Source: Bacteroidota bacterium (GTDB taxonomy: Bacteria > Bacteroidota > Bacteroidia > Bacteroidales > VadinHA17). From it: a stretch of 20,532 nucleotides of DNA. A program made the translations under genes and the position numbers. The stretch is taken from NCBI GenBank assembly GCA_030642585.1, contig DAOWNN010000003.1:1-20532 (forward strand), written 5' to 3'. The notes under the pieces were generated by a model, which ran no database searches, was not told the origin of the DNA, and worked only from the letters and a program-made list of their open reading frames with translations. This document shows positions 15,746 through 20,532 of the stretch, piece by piece (positions within the stretch are counted from its first letter, which is position 1; every line of letters starts with the position of its first letter).

Positions 15746-15777
15746 TTTGTTTTACTCCCCTTGTTTCATTAAATTTG
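15746..15777 (+). promoter_or_regulatory. Promoter of icd
   Basis: TTTG (15746-15749), a 20-base spacer and TAAATTTG (15770-15777) match the Bacteroidota promoter consensus. Start of transcription is expected near 15784, about 30 bases before the icd ATG. A 7-bp inverted repeat, GGAGTAA (15727-15733) / TTACTCC (15752-15758), overlaps the -33 region and may terminate dnaX or bind a regulator. Confidence 0.7.
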
Positions 15778-15814
15778 CGCTCGCGATTCTAAATCTAAAA
15801 AACCAAATAATATT

Positions 15815-17080
15815 ATGAATGGAAAGAAAATTACAATTCAAGATGGTGTTTTGAATGTTCCTGATTCACCAGTGATTCCTTTTATTGAAGGAGATGGTAC
15901 AGGACCGGATATTTGGGCAGCTTCAGTCCGTGTTCTGGATGCGGCAGTTGAAAAAGCTTATAATGGAAAGAAGAAAATATTCTGGAAAGAAGTACTTGCT
16001 GGTGAAAAAGCATTTAATAAAACAGGAGAATGGTTGCCAGAGGAAACTCTTGATACCATAAGAGAATACTTAATAGCCATTAAGGGGCCTTTGACTACTC
16101 CTATTGGCGGTGGTATAAGATCATTAAATGTGGCATTAAGGCAAATATTAGACTTGTATGTTTGCCTTCGGCCGGTGAAATACTATGATGGCGTTCCTTC
16201 GCCGGTAAAAGATCCAACCACCACTGATATGGTAATCTATCGTGAAAATTCGGAAGATATTTACGCAGGGGTGGAATATTTGCATGGAACTGAGGAAAAT
16301 GAAAAAGTGAAGAAATTTCTGATAGAAGAAATGGGTGTTACAAAGATCCGCTTCCCTGAAAGTACTTCAATAGGAATTAAACCTATTTCAAAAGAAGGAA
16401 CCGAAAGATTGGTCAGAGCTGCTATTGTTTTTGCACTTGAAGAAGGCAGACCTTCTGTGACTTTTGTTCATAAAGGGAATATTATGAAATTTACTGAAGG
16501 TCAGTTCAAGCAATGGGGCTATGACCTGGCTGAAAAAGAATTTGGGGATAAGGTATTTACATGGCAACAATATGACATTATTCAGGAAAAGAGTGGTACA
16601 GAAGCAGCCAATAAAGCTCAGGATGAGGCTCTTGCTTCAGGAAAATTATTGATTAAAGATGTAATTGCTGATGCCTTTCTTCAACAAATTCTTACAAGGC
16701 CAAAGGAATATTCTGTGATAGCAACAATGAACCTGAATGGAGATTATATATCTGATGCACTTGCTGCTATCGTAGGCGGAATAGGAATTGCCCCTGGCGC
16801 TAACATTAACTATGAAACAGGTAATGCAATTTTTGAAGCAACACATGGTACTGCTCCTAAATATGCAGGTTTAGATAAGGTAAACCCGGGTTCAGTAATA
16901 CTTTCAGGTGTAATGATGCTGAAGCATATGGGATGGAAAAAGGCTGCTGACCTTATAGTAAAGGCTTTGGAAGCTGCCATTGCAAATAAGCGGGTCACTT
17001 ATGATTTTGAAAGACAAATGGAAGGTGCAACTTTATTGAAATGCTCAGAGTTTGGTGATGAACTCATCAACAATATGTAA
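15815..17080 (+). CDS. icd: NADP-dependent isocitrate dehydrogenase
   Basis: The enzyme oxidatively decarboxylates isocitrate to 2-oxoglutarate in the TCA cycle, producing NADPH in the cytoplasm. The 421-residue protein matches the E. coli-type dimeric ICDH in length and motifs: VIPFIEGDGTGPDIW near 20-34, GGGIRSLNVALRQILDLYVCLRPV near 104-127 (the Ser that binds substrate and is phosphorylated in E. coli), VIYRENSEDIYAGVEY, FVHKGNIMKFTEGQFKQW, and DVIADAFLQQILTRPKEYSVIATMNLNGDYISD with the metal-binding aspartates. The coenzyme loop ATHGTAPKYAGLDKVNPGS keeps the Lys-Tyr pair that marks NADP rather than NAD use. A strong promoter lies upstream; a ferritin gene follows after 21 bases and may be co-transcribed. 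No aceK is in the window. Confidence 0.96.
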   Translation: MNGKKITIQDGVLNVPDSPVIPFIEGDGTGPDIWAASVRVLDAAVEKAYNGKKKIFWKEVLAGEKAFNKTGEWLPEETLDTIREYLIAIKGPLTTPIGGGIRSLNVALRQILDLYVCLRPVKYYDGVPSPVKDPTTTDMVIYRENSEDIYAGVEYLHGTEENEKVKKFLIEEMGVTKIRFPESTSIGIKPISKEGTERLVRAAIVFALEEGRPSVTFVHKGNIMKFTEGQFKQWGYDLAEKEFGDKVFTWQQYDIIQEKSGTEAANKAQDEALASGKLLIKDVIADAFLQQILTRPKEYSVIATMNLNGDYISDALAAIVGGIGIAPGANINYETGNAIFEATHGTAPKYAGLDKVNPGSVILSGVMMLKHMGWKKAADLIVKALEAAIANKRVTYDFERQMEGATLLKCSEFGDELINNM

Positions 17081-17101
17081 ATAACTAAAACAAATAGAAA
17101 C

Positions 17102-17608
17102 ATGTTATCGTCGAAAATTGAAGAACTATTAAATACACAGATTGAAAAAGAAGGTTATTCTTCATTATTATATCTGGCTATGGCATCCTGGGCTGAAGCT
17201 CAGGGCTATCCCGGAATTTCACAATGGCTTTATGCACAGGCAGATGAGGAGAAAATGCATATGCACGAATTTATACATTATGTAAATGACAGGGGAGGAA
17301 AGGCTGTGATCCCCGGGTTTAAAAAGCCCCCGGCTGAATACAACAGTATTACTCAAATGTTTGATGATGTGATGAGTCATGAGCAATTTATATCAGCATC
17401 TATAAACGATATTGTTGCTCTATGTGTTGAGGAAAAAGAATATACAACTCAAAATTGGCTGCAGGGCTTTGTGGCTGAGCAAATAGAGGAGGAAGCTTCT
17501 GTTCAGGAAATTCTTGATAAACTGAAATTGGTTGGCGATCATAACATGTATATGTTTGACAGGGATATAATGAGTATGAGAACTACAGATTCCGACACGA
17601 AAGAATAG
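17102..17608 (+). CDS. ftnA: Non-haem bacterial ferritin
   Basis: Ferritin oxidises Fe(II) and stores iron as a mineral in a 24-subunit cytoplasmic shell. The 168-residue protein is a four-helix bundle. Its ferroxidase residues fall at the same numbers as in E. coli FtnA as I recall them: Glu17, Glu50, His53, Glu94, Gln127 and Glu130, with Glu49 and Glu126 available for the third iron site. There is no haem-ligand Met of the bacterioferritin type. Motifs are EGYSSLLYLAMASWAE, QADEEKMHMHEFIHYVNDRGG and QGFVAEQIEEEASVQEIL. It lies 21 bases after icd on the same strand, so read-through from the icd promoter is probable; I see no Fur box or separate promoter in the gap. The last dozen residues are a charged, variable tail. 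Confidence 0.95.
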   Translation: MLSSKIEELLNTQIEKEGYSSLLYLAMASWAEAQGYPGISQWLYAQADEEKMHMHEFIHYVNDRGGKAVIPGFKKPPAEYNSITQMFDDVMSHEQFISASINDIVALCVEEKEYTTQNWLQGFVAEQIEEEASVQEILDKLKLVGDHNMYMFDRDIMSMRTTDSDTKE

Positions 17609-17655
17609 ACATACCTTTAGAATTTCAAAATTCCTGGTGGTTTCTTTTTAATAAT

Positions 17656-18078
17656 ATGAAGGAGCCTGATAATAACAAAATGTATAAACGTCCATTTGTA
17701 GGGACCCTCCTGGGCTGGTTCAGCATAGTCGGACTTGCCCTGGCTTTATTGTTAACAGTATTTATTTCTTTCCTGAGCTATGAGGGATTTGAAGCCGGGG
17801 AGATGGGAACTATGATTGGAATTTTTGCTGCAGTAGGTTTATTTTTTATAATACCATGGTTGATTTTTAAACTGGTTCTTACAATTGGTATTTTCAAAGG
17901 CAGGAAATGGGCAGTGGTAATCTCACTTGTATTTACAATAATTGGTTTTATTCCGGGTCTCTTTATGCTGGGAACAGGCATAGGCTTTTTTTTACTTAGC
18001 ATTGGTTTTTTAACCCTGATGCTATGGGCTGAAATAAAATGCCTGAAACATCCTTATTATAACCTGAGTTCGATATAA
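17656..18078 (+). CDS. Small integral membrane protein of unknown function (about four helices)
   Basis: This 140-residue protein is very hydrophobic. Likely membrane helices are residues about 16-42 (GWFSIVGLALALLLTVFISF), 53-80 (IGIFAAVGLFFIIPWLIFKL), 84-104 (KWAVVISLVFTIIGFIPGLF) and 107-127 (TGIGFFLLSIGFLTLMLWAE). Short basic loops (KGRK at about 81-84, EIKCLKH near the end) suggest cytoplasmic positions. The phrase GIFKGRKWAVVISLVF is common in small uncharacterised bacterial membrane proteins, but I cannot name a family. The start could also be Met9 (MYKRPFVG). It follows ferritin by 47 bases on the same strand. Function unknown. Confidence 0.75.
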   Translation: MKEPDNNKMYKRPFVGTLLGWFSIVGLALALLLTVFISFLSYEGFEAGEMGTMIGIFAAVGLFFIIPWLIFKLVLTIGIFKGRKWAVVISLVFTIIGFIPGLFMLGTGIGFFLLSIGFLTLMLWAEIKCLKHPYYNLSSI

Positions 18079-18139
18079 GACTTTGCTTAACCCCAGCCTT
18101 CCTGCTGGCAGGCAAGTCGCCCCTGGCTATTATCTGATA

Positions 18140-18268
18140 GGGCTGTCTCAAAAGCACCTATCTGCGTCATTCTGAACTTGTTTCAGAATCTTAAACTTCT
18201 GACAATCAATAGATCCTGAAACAAGTTCAGGATGACGATTCGCATTAAAGTGTCTTTTGAGACAGCCC
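18140..18268. mobile_element. MITE-like palindromic element, 129 bp
   Basis: Perfect 15-bp terminal inverted repeats, GGGCTGTCTCAAAAG (18140-18154) and CTTTTGAGACAGCCC (18254-18268), enclose two facing hairpins: ATTCTGAA-CTTGT-TTCAGAAT (18169-18189) and ATCCTGAA-ACAAG-TTCAGGAT (18213-18233). The two hairpins are also reverse complements of each other apart from two bases. No coding capacity and no obvious target-site duplication. The terminal repeats look like those of an insertion sequence, so this is probably a non-autonomous derivative mobilised by a transposase elsewhere. Confidence 0.65.
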
Positions 18269-18291
18269 CTTAGTTAACAAGTAGTATAATA

Positions 18292-18324
18292 GGGCTTTAG
18301 CCCAACAATTTAATTGTTAAGGCT
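18292..18324. repeat. Adjacent hairpins near the 3' end of the trehalose gene
   Basis: GGGCT-TT-AGCCC (18292-18303) abuts AACAAT-TTA-ATTGTT (18304-18318). An outer AGCC (18299-18302) can also pair with GGCT (18321-18324) around the second hairpin. They lie 22-54 bases after the stop of the minus-strand trehalose gene and may end its transcript, although no T run follows. Confidence 0.4.
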
Positions 18325-18345
18325 GATTAAATTGATAGTTTCTGT

Positions 18346-20532
18346 TTATTTCGTAAAATCATTCAACATTTTCCTCACCAGGTCAACAGATTCAATATAA
18401 TAGGATGCTTTGGTGGTTTTTGCACCTACCTTGATAGTAAAAGCTCCTTCTGGCATCACATCGAAAGTATACTCATCGGTCCAGTCATCACCCACCGCAA
18501 AAATAAAGTCAAACTTTCTGTCCCCCATTTTTTGAATGGAGGCCTTCCCTTTATTAATCCCGGAGTATTTTATTTCAATTACTTTATCTCCATCCATGAT
18601 TTCCAGGTTAAGGTTTGAGGTCAAGGTCCTCAATTCATCTCTTAGCTCCCACGATCGTTGAATACCAAGGTCGGGGTCTGCCTTGCGGTAATGCCATACC
18701 AGAGAAAAATTCTTGTTTTCTATAAAACTACCGGGTGTTTGGTCAACATAGAACTCCAGTAAGGGTCTGACAGACTCTTTCCATTCATTGTCAATCTGTT
18801 CCATCATGTACCAGTCAGTTTCTGGTTGCCTGAGCCAAACCCCATGTTCGGCAACGAAATGAATGTTCCAGCTTTCATCAAACCACCTTCCCAGTGTTTC
18901 CTTATCACGACCACTGATTATTATAATCATATTATTCTCATCTTCTGATAGCCTTCCCAAAATATTATAGAGATCTTCGTCAGGCCTTGCATCTTCTGGA
19001 TTTTTCCTGAACCAGGAAAGGGTGCCATCATAATCCAGGAAGAGGATTCGATTCTTTGATTTTTTGTATTTGCTGATAATCTGGTTTATGCGTGTCGTGC
19101 TAAGTTTTTTTGTTAAGTTGGTTTGCTGGAGTTCCTTAACTTTCTCCAGGCCCCTTATAAATCCATTGGCCCACCTCTCAATATTGTATCTCTTCAATCT
19201 TTCTGTCATTACGGCAATACGCCTGGACTGTTCTTCCCCTGGCATTTCAAGAGCTTCCTTAATGGCATCTACGATTTCACTTAAGTTGTTTGGATTTACC
19301 AGCAGAGCCTCATGAAGCTCTTTGGATGCACCAGCCAGTTCACTAAGTATCAATACTCCTTTCCCATTAAACTGTGAGGCCACAAATTCTTTAGCCAGCA
19401 AGTTCATTCCGTCGCGAAGGGGAAGTATAAGGCCAATATCAGTTACTTTAAATATTTCAATCAGTTCATCCAATATGAACTCCTGGTTGAGATACCTGAT
19501 TGGCATCCATGTAATGCTTCCAAAATTGCCATTTATCCTTCCAACAAGCTCATCAACTTCCTTTTTCAATTGGTTATACATTATTCCGCTTTCTCCGGAT
19601 GGTAAGGCAAGGAGTATGAGATTTACCTTTTCAAGGTATTGAGAATTTTGTTGCAAAAACATTTCAAAAGCCCTCAAACTGTATTGAATGCCCGTGGTAT
19701 ATTCAAGCTGTCCTATTGAAAGAATCAATTTTTTACCCCTGTCGGGCATCAGGAAGGTCTCAACCTCATTCTGGATCTTCGATTTGGATTTCCCGCCAAT
19801 CTCTTTTCTTGTTTTTTCAGCTGCGACCTGAATTCTATTGAAGTTAATACCCTTGGGAAAGGCATCTACCTTTAGAGTTCTTTCACCAATAGATATTCTG
19901 TTAAAGTCGGTGTCATGTCCCATTAAACGTCTTACACAGCTCAAAAAGTGCCGCACATAATCATAGGTATGAAATCCGACCAGATCAGCTCCAAGCATTC
20001 CTTCAATGATTTCAACGCGCCAGGGAAGAAGCCTGAAAATTTCAAAGGATGGAAAAGGCAGATGTATGAAAATTCCAATCGACAGGTTGGGTATTTTTTG
20101 TTTTATAAGGTTGGGAAGTAGCAACAAATGATAAGAATGTATCCACAGGTAATCATTTTCGTTAATGCTTTGCAAAATTTTTTCTGCATATAGCTGGTTG
20201 ATCTTCGTATAAGCTTCCCAGGATTCATCGTCATATACAACATTTTGCGGGAAGTAGTGAAAGAGTGGCCAAAGGGTATTGCTGGCAAAACCATGCAGAT
20301 ATCTGTTATGTTCTTCAGGGTCCGGAAAAATGGGAATACAATTGTAATTTTTCAGTTGGCTCTTTAAATCCCGCATTTCCCGAATATTGAAATCGTAATT
20401 TTCAATTCCTGTGTGCCCAATCCATTGGGTGTGAAACCCTTTGTAGAAGTCCTGCAGACCGGAACTGGTTAACTCATCACCCGGTTGGATAATGTAATCA
20501 ATCCCGGAGTGTTGAATATCGACTGGCAAGAA
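18346..20532 (-). CDS. OtsA-like/OtsB fusion: degenerate trehalose-6-phosphate synthase domain with intact trehalose-6-phosphate phosphatase domain, partial at 5' end
   Basis: At least 728 residues; the frame is open through the right edge, so the true start lies outside. Numbering here sets the Leu codon at 20527-20529 as 1. Residues 1-465 are a GT20 (OtsA) fold with family phrases ASNTLWPLFHYFPQ (82-95), IGIFIHLPFPSFEIFRLLPW (151-170), ADLVGFHTYDYVRHFLS (181-197) and LPLRDGMNLLAKEFVAS (369-385). Residues 490-727 are an OtsB-type HAD phosphatase: LDYDGTL (Asp499, Asp501), Ser539 in IISGRD, EHG 561-563, Lys660 and GDDWTDE 680-686, all intact. The synthase half, however, lacks key OtsA residues: Arg of NRLPV is Phe, the GGL loop is absent, HDYHL is HSYHL (Ser132), and RLDYxKG is QLEYTTG (Gln274, Thr279). 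I infer a phosphatase with a non-catalytic synthase-like domain rather than a bifunctional enzyme. Confidence 0.88.
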   Translation of the reverse strand, partial: FLPVDIQHSGIDYIIQPGDELTSSGLQDFYKGFHTQWIGHTGIENYDFNIREMRDLKSQLKNYNCIPIFPDPEEHNRYLHGFASNTLWPLFHYFPQNVVYDDESWEAYTKINQLYAEKILQSINENDYLWIHSYHLLLLPNLIKQKIPNLSIGIFIHLPFPSFEIFRLLPWRVEIIEGMLGADLVGFHTYDYVRHFLSCVRRLMGHDTDFNRISIGERTLKVDAFPKGINFNRIQVAAEKTRKEIGGKSKSKIQNEVETFLMPDRGKKLILSIGQLEYTTGIQYSLRAFEMFLQQNSQYLEKVNLILLALPSGESGIMYNQLKKEVDELVGRINGNFGSITWMPIRYLNQEFILDELIEIFKVTDIGLILPLRDGMNLLAKEFVASQFNGKGVLILSELAGASKELHEALLVNPNNLSEIVDAIKEALEMPGEEQSRRIAVMTERLKRYNIERWANGFIRGLEKVKELQQTNLTKKLSTTRINQIISKYKKSKNRILFLDYDGTLSWFRKNPEDARPDEDLYNILGRLSEDENNMIIIISGRDKETLGRWFDESWNIHFVAEHGVWLRQPETDWYMMEQIDNEWKESVRPLLEFYVDQTPGSFIENKNFSLVWHYRKADPDLGIQRSWELRDELRTLTSNLNLEIMDGDKVIEIKYSGINKGKASIQKMGDRKFDFIFAVGDDWTDEYTFDVMPEGAFTIKVGAKTTKASYYIESVDLVRKMLNDFTK

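Larger units (their letters stand above)
18079..18345. other. Repeat-rich intergenic region
   Basis: This 267-bp gap between convergent genes contains no credible ORF but is packed with palindromes: a CCTGC-TG-GCAGG hairpin at 18101-18112, the MITE-like element at 18140-18268, GGGCT-TT-AGCCC at 18292-18303, and AACAAT-TTA-ATTGTT at 18304-18318. Both flanking transcripts probably end here. Confidence 0.6.

Noticed and set aside
15727..15758. GGAGTAA/TTACTCC inverted repeat as a firm dnaX terminator
   Set aside because: The loop is 18 bases and no U run follows; it overlaps the icd -33 box, so its role is undecided and it is only mentioned there.
18101..18112. CCTGC-TG-GCAGG palindrome as a terminator
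   Set aside because: The 2-base loop is too tight for the full stem and no T run follows; it is more likely one of the short dispersed repeats in this gap.

Overview
The window looks like the core chromosome of a member of the Bacteroidota, probably a marine or anaerobic Bacteroidales/Marinilabiliales-type bacterium. I infer this from the AT-rich composition, the gene set, the C-terminal SPOR-like amidase next to a lone MCE gene, the large secreted BNR-repeat protein, the general lack of Shine-Dalgarno sites, and promoters of the Bacteroidota form TTTG-N19/20-TAnnTTTG (clearest before rpsF and icd). No tRNA, rRNA, CRISPR, prophage or transposase gene is visible.

Layout. 1-4243 (minus) holds three secreted or periplasmic proteins: a partial unknown protein, a 1027-aa Asp-box (BNR) propeller protein and a LolA-fold-like protein. 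4426-6815 (minus) holds kdsA (Kdo-8-phosphate synthase) and dnaA. A 444-bp very AT-rich gap follows. 7260-9355 (minus) holds an MCE/MlaD-type protein and an N-acetylmuramoyl-L-alanine amidase; lptD and ridA run divergently from it. Then come the rpsF-rpsR-rplI ribosomal operon (minus) and, divergent from it, dnaX, icd, a ferritin gene and a small membrane protein gene. A 129-bp palindromic MITE-like element precedes the last gene, a partial trehalose-phosphate synthase/phosphatase fusion (minus) cut by the right edge.

How the genes fit together. kdsA, lptD, the MCE gene and the amidase form an envelope group (Kdo for lipid A core, LPS insertion, lipid transport, peptidoglycan cleavage). dnaA and dnaX serve replication, and icd and ferritin serve central metabolism and iron storage.

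Most notable points. (1) The trehalose fusion has an intact HAD phosphatase domain, but its synthase domain lacks several residues that are essential in OtsA, so it looks like a bacterial pseudo-synthase fused to a live phosphatase. (2) dnaX carries a one-base deletion in its ATPase domain. It also has an A10 tract exactly at the end of domain III, where slippage would give a gamma-like short form. (3) lptD has lost its start and signal-peptide frame at a T9 run. Two indels in essential genes point to sequence error unless shown otherwise. (4) A nested palindromic element with 15-bp perfect terminal inverted repeats lies at 18140-18268.
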